A stretch of 9,989 nt of DNA from an uncultured Clostridia bacterium (GTDB lineage Bacteria; Bacillota; Clostridia; Oscillospirales; Oscillospiraceae), in contig CAMWSZ010000075.1 in the NCBI GenBank assembly GCA_947177005.1, positions 1 to 9,989 on the forward strand, given 5' to 3'. The translations under genes and the position numbers were made by a program. Each line of letters starts with the position of its first letter. Position 1 is the stretch's first letter. The notes under the pieces were generated by a model. That model had not been told where the DNA came from and searched no databases. It saw only the letters and a program-made list of their open reading frames with translations. This document shows positions 1-5,871 of the stretch, one piece after another.

Positions 1-113
1 CCGGTACAGAGCCCCTCATCCGCGTCATGGTGGAGGCTAAAACCGAAGAACAGGCCCGCGGCTGCGCCCAGCGCCTGGCAGAATTGGTCAAATCGCTGAA
101 AATTGCAGGATGA
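1..113 (+). CDS. glmM: Phosphoglucosamine mutase, C-terminal fragment
   Basis: This is the 3' end of a gene that starts before the window. Codons from position 3 read to a TGA at 111-113 and give 36 residues. They begin with the GTEPLIRVMVE stretch, the phosphate-binding C-terminal motif of the alpha-D-phosphohexomutase family in the form typical of GlmM. GlmM is cytoplasmic and converts glucosamine-6-phosphate to glucosamine-1-phosphate on the way to UDP-GlcNAc and peptidoglycan. The last 20 or so residues form the expected terminal helix (EEQARGCAQRLAELV). No terminator lies between this stop and the sigma-factor gene 58 bases on, so readthrough into it is possible. A related phosphomannomutase cannot be fully excluded from so short a piece, but the RVMVE ending favours GlmM. 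Confidence 0.82.
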   Translation, partial: GTEPLIRVMVEAKTEEQARGCAQRLAELVKSLKIAG

Positions 114-137
114 TATTCATAAAATTTTAATATTTAC

Positions 138-167
138 TTGACAACCATAGGGAGAAATAGGTATAAT
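138..167 (+). promoter_or_regulatory. Sigma-A promoter of the sigma-factor gene
   Basis: A perfect TTGACA (138-143) and a perfect TATAAT (162-167) are separated by 18 bases. An A/T-rich run at about 114-137 upstream could act as an UP element. Transcription should start near 173-175. That is on top of the first ATG (172) and only 6-8 bases before the second in-frame ATG (181), so the mRNA would be leaderless or nearly so. Confidence 0.8.
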
Positions 168-171
168 AAGC

Positions 172-804
172 ATGTCGATTATGGAAGCCCAAAATACACC
201 GCTGGACACCCTCTCTGATGAGCAGCTCTGCGTGCGCGCCGGCGAGGGAGATCAGGACGCAGAAGAGCTGTTGGTAAAACGCTACTTCCAATTGGTCCGC
301 AAACTCGCCCGCCCCTTCTATCTGGCCGGCGGCGACAGCGATGATCTTATCCAGGAGGGCATGATCGGCCTGGTTTGCAGTGTCCGGGAGTTCGACGGCG
401 CAAAAGCCGCCAGCTTCCACACGTTCGCAGAAATATGTATCCGCAACCGGCTGTGCTCCGCGGTCCGGGCGGCAGCCAGAGACAAACATTCGCCGCTCAA
501 CCAGTCGGTTCCTCTTGAAATACCCTTCTTTGACAGTCAAACCTCTTTGTATGGCGTCCGCATGATGGAAAACCCCGAGGACCTTATCATCGGACGTGAA
601 GGGGTGGAGGACGCGCTGAACGGTGTCCGCAGGCAGTTGTCCGAGTTCGAGGCGAAGATTTTGGGGTACTATTTAGACGGCCTGACCATTCAGGAAATGG
701 CCGAAGCGGTTTCCAGGTCCCCCAAATCGGTGGACAACGCCGTGCAGCGTATTCGGCGCAAAGCAGCGCGGCACCTTATTTCCGGCGATATCAGCAGAGG
801 CTGA
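172..804 (+). CDS. sigH: RNA polymerase sigma factor, SigH-like (sigma-70 family)
   Basis: A 210-residue sigma-70-family factor, the usual length for SigH. Region 2 lies at about residues 33-105 with the core-binding and -10-reading stretch DDLIQEGMIGL (57-67), followed by SFHTFAEICIRNRL (81-94). Region 4 lies at about 150-200 with the helix-turn-helix LTIQEMAEAVSRSPKSVDNA (171-190). The KSVDNAVQRIRRK ending and the LSDEQL opening near residue 14 match clostridial and Bacillus SigH, which drives early sporulation and stationary-phase genes. Region 3 is short or absent, as in that group. The start must be ATG 172 or ATG 181, because conserved sequence begins soon after. Neither has an SD at a normal distance: the nearest, AGGGAG at 149-154, is 17 bases upstream of 172. 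The factor could instead be a SigH paralogue, since the neighbours differ from the classical Bacillus sigH locus. Confidence 0.8.
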   Translation: MSIMEAQNTPLDTLSDEQLCVRAGEGDQDAEELLVKRYFQLVRKLARPFYLAGGDSDDLIQEGMIGLVCSVREFDGAKAASFHTFAEICIRNRLCSAVRAAARDKHSPLNQSVPLEIPFFDSQTSLYGVRMMENPEDLIIGREGVEDALNGVRRQLSEFEAKILGYYLDGLTIQEMAEAVSRSPKSVDNAVQRIRRKAARHLISGDISRG

Positions 805-844
805 CCGCAATATATTTTTTCTATATCAAAGAGAGGGTAAAATC

Positions 845-1123
845 ATGTACGAAGACAAGACCTTAGTATGCAAGGAATGCGGCAACGAGTTCGTGTTTAC
901 GGCCGGCGAGCAGGAGTTTTATGCCGAGCGCGGCTTCCAGAATGAGCCCCAGCGCTGCAAAGCCTGCCGCGATGCCCGGAAAAACGCAGCCCGCGGCCCC
1001 CGCGAGTACTTCACGGCGGTGTGCGCTTCCTGCGGCGGCGAGGCCCGTGTGCCCTTCGAGCCCAAGAGCGACCGTCCCGTCTATTGCAGCGAGTGCTTCG
1101 CTAAAATGCGTGAGCAGGGCTGA
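845..1123 (+). CDS. Small double zinc-ribbon protein
   Basis: A 92-residue soluble protein with eight cysteines in four CxxC pairs: C9/C12, C38/C41, C60/C63 and C81/C84. The first two pairs, with FVFTAGEQEFYAERGF between them, match the bacterial probable zinc-ribbon family often found as small stand-alone proteins in Firmicutes. The last two pairs, with the VPFEP and DRPVYC motifs, form a second ribbon of the CxxC-CxxC type. Each set of four cysteines probably holds one structural zinc. The molecular role is unknown; binding to nucleic acid, ribosome or RNA polymerase is a guess from fold alone. The SD is AGAGGG (832-837), 7 bases before ATG 845. The gene starts 40 bases after the sigma-factor stop with no clear promoter between them, so the two are probably co-transcribed. 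A strong terminator follows. Confidence 0.82.
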   Translation: MYEDKTLVCKECGNEFVFTAGEQEFYAERGFQNEPQRCKACRDARKNAARGPREYFTAVCASCGGEARVPFEPKSDRPVYCSECFAKMREQG

Positions 1124-1145
1124 ATAATAAACGGCTAAGGCTATG

Positions 1146-1179
1146 ACAGGCGCTGTCCAGCAGGGACAGCGCCTGTTTT
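1146..1179 (+). terminator. Rho-independent terminator after the zinc-ribbon gene
   Basis: A perfect 12-bp stem, CAGGCGCTGTCC (1147-1158) with GGACAGCGCCTG (1164-1175), has a 5-base loop, AGCAG. An additional A-T pair forms at 1146/1176, and TTTT (1176-1179) follows. It separates the sigma-factor/zinc-ribbon unit from spoVAD. Confidence 0.9.
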
Positions 1180-1222
1180 CTATGCCCGGGTTTTTATGAA
1201 AAGCGATTTTTTAATTTGTAAA

Positions 1223-1251
1223 ACATATTTTTTGAATTTACGCCCATACTA
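1223..1251 (+). promoter_or_regulatory. Sigma-G-like (forespore) promoter of spoVAD
   Basis: CATACTA at 1245-1251 is an exact match to the sigma-G -10 consensus CATWMTA. ACATA at 1223-1227, 17 bases upstream, matches four of five positions of the -35 consensus GHATR. Transcription would start near 1258, about 25 bases before the spoVAD start. spoVA genes are known sigma-G targets, which supports the match. No good sigma-A promoter was seen between the terminator and spoVAD. Confidence 0.62.
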
Positions 1252-1282
1252 TCCGCATATCGGTTTTAACGGAGGCGAGACC

Positions 1283-2290
1283 ATGCAGACACGATTAGGC
1301 GCCCAGACGGTCGCTCTGGAACGGCCCAGCGTCATCCTGTCCTCCGCCACGGTCGGCGGACGGCAGGAGAGTGAGGGACCGCTGGCCCCTTATTTCGACC
1401 ATTTGTGTATGGACAGTTTTTTCGGGGAAAAAACCTGGGAAAAGGCGGAAAGCGCCATGCAGAAAATGGCACTGAGCAAGGCGCTGGAGAAAGCAACACT
1501 GGCGCCGGAGGATCTGGACTATGTGCTGGCCGGGGACCTGCTGAACCAGTGTACCGGCACGTCCTTCGGACTGCGGGATTTTCATATCCCCTTCTTCGGG
1601 CTGTACGGGGCCTGCTCTACCATGGGAGAAACACTGGCGCTGGGGTCACTGCTGGTTGCGGGCGGCGTAGCACAGCGGGTGGGGGCTATGACCTCCAGCC
1701 ATTTCTGTACCGCGGAACGGCAGTACCGGATGCCGGTCCCCTACGGCAACCAGCGGACCCCTACCGCTCAGTGGACCGCTACCGCGGCGGGATGCGTGAT
1801 TCTGGGCGCGGAGGGGAACGGCCCGAAAATCACAACAGTTACCTGCGGGAAAATCGTCGATAAGGGCGTGACGGACGTTAACAATATGGGCGCGGCAATG
1901 GCCCCCGCCGCCTACGATTCGCTGCGCGCCCACTTCGACGCCACCAACACCGGTCCCCAGGACTATGACGCAGTCTTTACCGGAGATCTGGGGGTGCTGG
2001 GGCACCAGATCGTGACGGATATGTTCGCAGAGGATAAAGTGGATATGTCCCAGAATTATCATGACTGCGGAATGCTCCTCTATGACGTCCAAAAGCAGGA
2101 TATGCACGCGGGCGCCAGCGGCTGCGGCTGTTCGGCGTCGGTACTGTGCGGGTATCTCCTGCGGCAGTTATCAGAGGGGAAATGGAAAAAAATCCTGTTC
2201 GCCCCCACCGGCGCGCTGCTGTCACCCACCTCCTCCTTCCAGGGGGAGAGCATTCCCGGCATCTGCCATGCGGTGACCATTGAGGCATAA
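1283..2290 (+). CDS. spoVAD: Stage V sporulation protein AD
   Basis: A 335-residue protein with the thiolase-like fold of SpoVAD (usual length about 338). SpoVAD is a soluble part of the SpoVA complex at the forespore inner membrane. It binds dipicolinic acid, supports Ca-DPA uptake during sporulation and takes part in its release at germination. Recognisable stretches are AGDLLNQCTGTSFG (83-96), GLYGACSTMGE (106-116, covering the position of the thiolase active-site Cys, here C111), DVNNMGAAMAPAA (198-210) and GASGCGCSASV (277-287). ATG 1283 was chosen because GGAGG (1271-1275) sits 7 bases upstream and the family begins at this point. The open frame extends up to 1196, but that stretch has no SD and contains the promoter. 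spoVAE follows 58 bases later. Confidence 0.93.
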   Translation: MQTRLGAQTVALERPSVILSSATVGGRQESEGPLAPYFDHLCMDSFFGEKTWEKAESAMQKMALSKALEKATLAPEDLDYVLAGDLLNQCTGTSFGLRDFHIPFFGLYGACSTMGETLALGSLLVAGGVAQRVGAMTSSHFCTAERQYRMPVPYGNQRTPTAQWTATAAGCVILGAEGNGPKITTVTCGKIVDKGVTDVNNMGAAMAPAAYDSLRAHFDATNTGPQDYDAVFTGDLGVLGHQIVTDMFAEDKVDMSQNYHDCGMLLYDVQKQDMHAGASGCGCSASVLCGYLLRQLSEGKWKKILFAPTGALLSPTSSFQGESIPGICHAVTIEA

Positions 2291-2348
2291 TTCAGGTTTC
2301 CCAAAATCCAAACAAACCGGGGGAAATCCCCTATAGGAGGACTTATGT

Positions 2349-2705
2349 ATGCAGTATCTGAACGCATTCCTGTGCGGCGGCATCCTCTGTGCCATCGGAC
2401 AGATTTTCATCGACAAAACCCAACTCACCCCTGCCAGAATTCTGACGGGGTTTGTTGTAGCCGGCGTGTTTTTGGAGGCCATAGGTGTATACGGGCCGAT
2501 TGCCCAATGGGGCGGTGCGGGAGCGTCGGTGCCGCTGACCGGGTTTGGCTCTAATCTGGCCAAGGGCGTTGCAAAGGCCGTGGGGGAAAAAGGCTGGCTG
2601 GGCGTCTTTACCGGCGGCCTCACCGCAGCGTCCGGCGGAATCGCCGCCGCCGTACTGTTCGGCTTTCTGGCCGCGCTGGCCTTCCGGCCGGGAGATAAAC
2701 GGTGA
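2349..2705 (+). CDS. spoVAE: Stage V sporulation protein AE (SpoVAEb type)
   Basis: A 118-residue membrane protein matching the small SpoVAE (AEb) subunit in length and sequence. The opening YLNAFLCGGILCAIGQIFID, the PARILTGFVVAGVFLEAIGVY segment and the GASVPLTGFGSNLAKGV motif are typical. Three hydrophobic segments lie at about residues 4-22, 29-50 and 84-112. It acts with SpoVAC and SpoVAD in the inner spore membrane channel for Ca-DPA. AGGAGG (2335-2340) lies 8 bases before ATG 2349, which fixes the start. The ATG at 2345 is in another frame that does not give this protein. The gene is probably co-transcribed with spoVAD from the sigma-G-like promoter and ends before a terminator. spoVAC is not adjacent. 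Confidence 0.92.
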   Translation: MQYLNAFLCGGILCAIGQIFIDKTQLTPARILTGFVVAGVFLEAIGVYGPIAQWGGAGASVPLTGFGSNLAKGVAKAVGEKGWLGVFTGGLTAASGGIAAAVLFGFLAALAFRPGDKR

Positions 2706-2713
2706 CTCGTTTC

Positions 2714-2750
2714 GGAGGGGAGCGAATTTGCTTCCCTCTTTTCTCTTTTT
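2714..2750 (+). terminator. Rho-independent terminator after spoVAE
   Basis: A 9-bp stem, GAGGGGAGC (2715-2723) with GCTTCCCTC (2730-2738), contains one G-T wobble. The loop is GAATTT, and the T-rich run TTTTCTCTTTTT follows at 2739-2750. It isolates the spoVA unit from the copper operon promoter that starts 5 bases later. Confidence 0.82.
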
Positions 2751-2754
2751 CCCC

Positions 2755-2783
2755 TTGACAAATACCCCGTATGGGTATATAGT
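2755..2783 (+). promoter_or_regulatory. Sigma-A promoter of the csoR-copA operon
   Basis: TTGACA at 2755-2760 and TATAGT at 2778-2783 are separated by a 17-base spacer. Transcription should start near 2790. A CsoR-type palindrome fills the spacer, so repressor bound there would block RNA polymerase. Confidence 0.85.
2762..2778 (+). promoter_or_regulatory. CsoR operator, box 1 (between -35 and -10)
   Basis: ATACCCCGTATGGGTAT is a 17-base interrupted palindrome with perfect ATACCC/GGGTAT arms. This is the TACCC...GGGTA form used by copper-sensing CsoR repressors. Its position inside the promoter spacer, directly ahead of a csoR gene, supports autoregulation that is relieved by Cu(I). Confidence 0.8.
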
Positions 2784-2800
2784 ATGGTTAAACAACAAAA

Positions 2801-2817
2801 ATACCCCCGGGAGGTAT
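2801..2817 (+). promoter_or_regulatory. Possible second CsoR box over the csoR ribosome-binding site
   Basis: ATACCCCCGGGAGGTAT has the same length as box 1, shares its first seven bases and keeps the ATACC/GGTAT arms. It lies 39 bases downstream of box 1 and includes the GGGAGG ribosome-binding site (2809-2814). It could be a second operator, or the likeness could come partly from the SD itself. Confidence 0.5.
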
Positions 2818-3118
2818 GGTGCGCGTGGAACAGGACTGTCATAAGACCCGCCCCAGAAGCGAGGAAGAACTGAAAAAACTCTCCAACCGCCTCAGCCGCA
2901 TTGAAGGACAGGTGCGCGGCCTGCGGGAGATGCTGCAAAGGGACGTATACTGCGCTGAGATCCTGATTCAAGTCTCTGCCGTCAACGCCGCCCTCAACAG
3001 CTTCAGCAAGGAACTGCTTAGCGAACACCTGCGCACCTGTGTCGCCGACAATATCCGGCAGGGCAACGACGAGGTGATCGACGAATTAGTGGACGTTTTC
3101 CAGAAGCTTCTCAAATAA
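2816..3118 (+). CDS. csoR: Copper-sensing transcriptional repressor CsoR
   Basis: A 100-residue all-helical repressor of the CsoR/RcnR family. The NRLSRIEGQVRGLREML stretch (24-40) is the family's conserved DNA-contacting helix region. The Cu(I) ligand set Cys-His-Cys is complete at C46, H71 and C75, with the same spacing as C36/H61/C65 of Mycobacterium tuberculosis CsoR, so copper is the expected signal. It should repress its own operon until Cu(I) binding releases the DNA. The start is uncertain: GGGAGG ends only one base before ATG 2816, so GTG 2819 (4 bases) or GTG 2825 (10 bases) may be the real start. The conserved domain begins well after all three. copA follows 39 bases downstream with no terminator or promoter seen between them. 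Confidence 0.92.
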   Translation: MVRVEQDCHKTRPRSEEELKKLSNRLSRIEGQVRGLREMLQRDVYCAEILIQVSAVNAALNSFSKELLSEHLRTCVADNIRQGNDEVIDELVDVFQKLLK

Positions 3119-3157
3119 TCCGTCTGTCGGAAATACTCCGGAAAGGATCTTTTCTCC

Positions 3158-5731
3158 ATGAAACAAACCTTTTCTGTCACCGGGATGACCTGTTCCGCCT
3201 GCTCCGCGCATGTGGAAAAAGCGGTGGGCAAGACACCCGGCGTATCAAGCGTGAACGTGAACCTGCTGGCAAACAACATGCAGGTGGTCTACGACGAAAC
3301 TGCCGTCTCGCCGGACAGTATCATCAAGGCCGTTGTGGACGCCGGGTATGGCGCGTCCCTCCCCGCCGCACAGGGGTCCGCCGCCCCGCGGCAGGAGAAT
3401 ACCATGGACGCGGAGCTGGCGCAGATGAAGCGCCGGGTGGCCGGGTCGTTCGCGTTCCTGATCCCCCTCTTTTATATCTCAATGGGACATATGATGGGCG
3501 CACCGCTGCCCGGATTCCTGACCGGCATGGAAAATGCCCTGTCCTTCGCGTTTGTTCAGCTTCTGCTGACGCTGCCCATTATGTACCTCAACGACAAGTA
3601 CTATAAAAACGGCTTCAAAACCCTCCTTCACGGTGCGCCGAATATGGATTCCCTGATTGCTGTGGGGTCGGTTGCCGCCGTGATTTACGGCGTTTTCGCT
3701 ATCTTCCAGATCGGCTATGGTCTGGGCCACGGGGACATGCAACGTGTGGAGACCTACCATATGGATCTCTATTTTGAGTCCGCCGGGATGATCCTGACCC
3801 TCATCACCTTCGGGAAATTCCTGGAGACCCGTTCCAAAGGCAAAACCAGCGAGGCGATTACCCGCCTGATGGACCTGGCTCCCAAAACCGCAAGCGTCCT
3901 GCGCGGCGGCGAGGAGATCGAAATTCCTGTGGAGGAGGTCTGCGTGGGCGACAAAATCGTTGTCCGGCCCGGTCAGTCTATCCCGGTGGACGGCGTGATT
4001 GTCGAGGGCGCGTCCGCCGTGGACGAGAGCGCCCTTACCGGCGAAAGCCTGCCGGTGGATAAGAGCGTGGGGGATCAGGTGGCCGCCGCGTCTATCAACA
4101 AGTCCGGCGCGTTTACCTTCGAGGCCCGCCGGGTGGGCGAGGATACCACGCTGGCCCAGATGATCCGGTTGGTAGAGGAGGCGTCGTCCTCCAAAGCGCC
4201 CATTGCTAAGCTGGCCGATAAAGTCGCCGGGGTGTTCGTGCCGGTGGTTATGGTGATTGCCCTGATTACGGCGGTTGTCTGGCTGATTTATTCCGGAAGC
4301 GTCACCCGGGCTTTGACCGGCGGGGTGGCGGTGCTGGTAATCTCCTGCCCCTGCGCGCTGGGACTGGCTACGCCGGTTGCCATTATGGTGGGCACCGGAA
4401 AGGGCGCCGAGAACGGTATTTTAGTCAAGTCCGCCGAGGCCCTGGAGACCCTCCACGCCATTGACACTGTGGTGCTGGACAAAACCGGTACGCTGACCCA
4501 AGGCAAACCGCGTGTGACCGACATCCTGCCCGCCCCGGACCTGACCGCAAACACGTTATTGGGTCTGGCGGCGTGTCTGGAAGCGCCGTCGGAGCATCCG
4601 CTGGCGGCGGCAGTAGTGGAGGAGGCCGCGAGACGCAATCTGCCCAAAACGCCGGTGGATCATTTCGAGGCCGTCCACGGACGGGGCCTGCGGGCGGTAT
4701 TGGGCGGACATGTCTGTCTGGCCGGAAACCGCGCCATGATGGACGAGGCCGGGGTGGACCTGCTGCCCTGGCTGGACCGGACGGAAGAACTGGCGTCGGA
4801 GGGGAAAACACCCCTGTTCTTTGCCAAAGACACTGTATTGCTGGGCGTCATCGCCGTGGCGGATACGCCAAAGCCCACCAGCCGCAGCGCAGTTCACGCC
4901 TTTCATGAGCTGGGCATCAGCGTCATCATGCTGACCGGCGACAACTACCGCACCGCCGAGGCCATTGGAGAACAGCTCGGCGTGGACGAGATCATGGCCG
5001 AGGTGCTGCCGCAGGATAAGGAGCATAAAATCGCACGCCTCCAGGAGGAGGGAAAGAAGGTGGCAATGGTGGGCGACGGCATCAACGACGCCCCCGCCCT
5101 CGCCCGTGCGGACGTGGGGCTCGCCATTGGCGCGGGAACTGACGTGGCCATTGAATCGGCGGATATCGTGCTGATGAAGAGCGATTTGCTGGACGCGGCG
5201 GCGGCGGTGGAACTGAGCCGCGCCACCATTCGGAATATCAAGCAGAATCTGTTCTGGGCGTTCTTTTACAACTCCCTGGGAATCCCGCTGGCGGCGGGCG
5301 TGTTCTGGCCCGTCCTGCACTGGCAGCTCAACCCCATGTTCGCCGCCGCCGCTATGAGTCTGAGCAGCGTGTGCGTGGTGTCCAACGCGCTGCGGCTGCG
5401 GTTTTTCAAGAGCCGGTTCCGGGGGGAGGCCGTGCAGGAGGCGGCGCCGCTCGTTTCAGAACCGGAATCCGTATCCGGCGGGGTGGACCCCGCGGAGATA
5501 GATCAAATCCAAAATGACGGAGGTACTATTATGGAAAAGACAATGAAAATCGAGGGCATGATGTGCGCCCACTGCTCGGGACGTGTGGAGAAGGCCCTCA
5601 ACGGCCTGCCCGGCGTGACAGCTGCGGTGGACCTGGAGGCGGGCACCGCCACGGTCAGGGGCGATGCCGATGACGCCGCCTTGACTAAGGCGGTCACTGA
5701 CGCCGGGTACACGGTGGTCAGCATCCAGTAA
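3158..5731 (+). CDS. copA: Copper-exporting P1B-type ATPase with N- and C-terminal HMA domains
   Basis: An 857-residue membrane ATPase that exports Cu(I). An N-terminal HMA domain (1-68) carries GMTCSAC with C12 and C15. The actuator motif TGES is at 294-297, the membrane metal site CPC at 397-399, and the phosphorylation site DKTGT at 441-445. The nucleotide-domain HP is at 480-481 and GDGIND at 639-644. YN at 704-705 and MSLSS at 733-737 in the last two membrane helices complete the Cu(I) (P1B-1) signature. Eight membrane helices are expected. Unusually, a linker (about 755-791) leads to a second HMA domain (794-857, CAHC with C803 and C806). The start is ATG 3158, with AAAGGA 11 bases upstream. 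It is probably co-transcribed with csoR and so induced by copper. An internal start at 5531 may release the last domain separately. Confidence 0.95.
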   Translation: MKQTFSVTGMTCSACSAHVEKAVGKTPGVSSVNVNLLANNMQVVYDETAVSPDSIIKAVVDAGYGASLPAAQGSAAPRQENTMDAELAQMKRRVAGSFAFLIPLFYISMGHMMGAPLPGFLTGMENALSFAFVQLLLTLPIMYLNDKYYKNGFKTLLHGAPNMDSLIAVGSVAAVIYGVFAIFQIGYGLGHGDMQRVETYHMDLYFESAGMILTLITFGKFLETRSKGKTSEAITRLMDLAPKTASVLRGGEEIEIPVEEVCVGDKIVVRPGQSIPVDGVIVEGASAVDESALTGESLPVDKSVGDQVAAASINKSGAFTFEARRVGEDTTLAQMIRLVEEASSSKAPIAKLADKVAGVFVPVVMVIALITAVVWLIYSGSVTRALTGGVAVLVISCPCALGLATPVAIMVGTGKGAENGILVKSAEALETLHAIDTVVLDKTGTLTQGKPRVTDILPAPDLTANTLLGLAACLEAPSEHPLAAAVVEEAARRNLPKTPVDHFEAVHGRGLRAVLGGHVCLAGNRAMMDEAGVDLLPWLDRTEELASEGKTPLFFAKDTVLLGVIAVADTPKPTSRSAVHAFHELGISVIMLTGDNYRTAEAIGEQLGVDEIMAEVLPQDKEHKIARLQEEGKKVAMVGDGINDAPALARADVGLAIGAGTDVAIESADIVLMKSDLLDAAAAVELSRATIRNIKQNLFWAFFYNSLGIPLAAGVFWPVLHWQLNPMFAAAAMSLSSVCVVSNALRLRFFKSRFRGEAVQEAAPLVSEPESVSGGVDPAEIDQIQNDGGTIMEKTMKIEGMMCAHCSGRVEKALNGLPGVTAAVDLEAGTATVRGDADDAALTKAVTDAGYTVVSIQ
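5519..5524 (+). promoter_or_regulatory. Internal Shine-Dalgarno site within copA
   Basis: GGAGGT lies 7 bases before an in-frame ATG (5531) inside copA. It is closer to the ideal SD sequence and distance than the site at copA's own start (AAAGGA, 11 bases). It falls exactly at the edge of the C-terminal HMA domain. Confidence 0.6.
5531..5731 (+). CDS. Possible nested CopZ-like copper chaperone (alternative product of copA)
   Basis: This reading frame is the last 66 codons of copA, proposed as a separate translation product beginning at ATG 5531. Alone it would be a complete HMA domain of CopZ size (about 66-70 residues). It would have MKIEGMMCAHCSGRVEKAL at residues 5-23, Cu(I)-binding C12 and C15, and the usual beta-alpha-beta-beta-alpha-beta pattern ending in AGYTVVSIQ. 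The SD (GGAGGT) and 7-base spacing are those of an independent gene. The preceding linker is low in hydrophobic residues and looks like spacer. Many Firmicutes carry copZ as a separate gene next to copA, so this may be a copA-copZ fusion that kept the old start signal. Whether it is used is inference; the sequence shows only the signal and the domain. Confidence 0.45.
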   Translation: MEKTMKIEGMMCAHCSGRVEKALNGLPGVTAAVDLEAGTATVRGDADDAALTKAVTDAGYTVVSIQ

Positions 5732-5745
5732 AGGACGGCGGACCT

Positions 5746-5833
5746 CCCCAGATTGTGCGGACAGCACAAAATCCCCTGGGCAGGATAAGTGCATAATTCA
5801 GGAGGAGAGGCGCAGCTTTCGCTGCGCCTCTCC
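5746..5833 (+). terminator. Hairpins between the convergent copA and histidine kinase genes
   Basis: A perfect 13-bp stem, GGAGAGGCGCAGC (5804-5816) with GCTGCGCCTCTCC (5821-5833), has a TTTC loop. Downstream on the plus strand there is only GGTCTTT and no real T-run. The minus strand also lacks a T-run, so it may be a weak bidirectional terminator or an mRNA-end stabiliser. A second, imperfect hairpin lies just upstream: TTGTGC (5753-5758) pairs with GCACAA (5764-5769), and CCCAG (5746-5750) with CTGGG (5776-5780) could extend it. Confidence 0.6.
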
Positions 5834-5871
5834 GGTCTTTAACTGAATGTGCTCATGATTTTAGAAACCGG

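Noticed and set aside
1196..1282. Upstream extension of spoVAD to ATG 1196
   Set aside because: No SD precedes it, the extra 29 residues are not part of the family, and the sigma-G-like promoter lies inside. GGAGG 7 bases before ATG 1283 marks the true start.
3881..3887. CCCAAAA in copA as a possible programmed frameshift site like that of E. coli copA
   Set aside because: It lies at about residue 242, within the transporter core and not just after the N-terminal HMA domain, so a shift there would not release a chaperone. No slippery site was seen near the end of the first HMA domain.
4556..5320. 254-codon minus-strand open frame inside copA
   Set aside because: It lies over the copA nucleotide-binding and last membrane regions, whose motifs are intact on the plus strand. 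Its translation resembles no known family.
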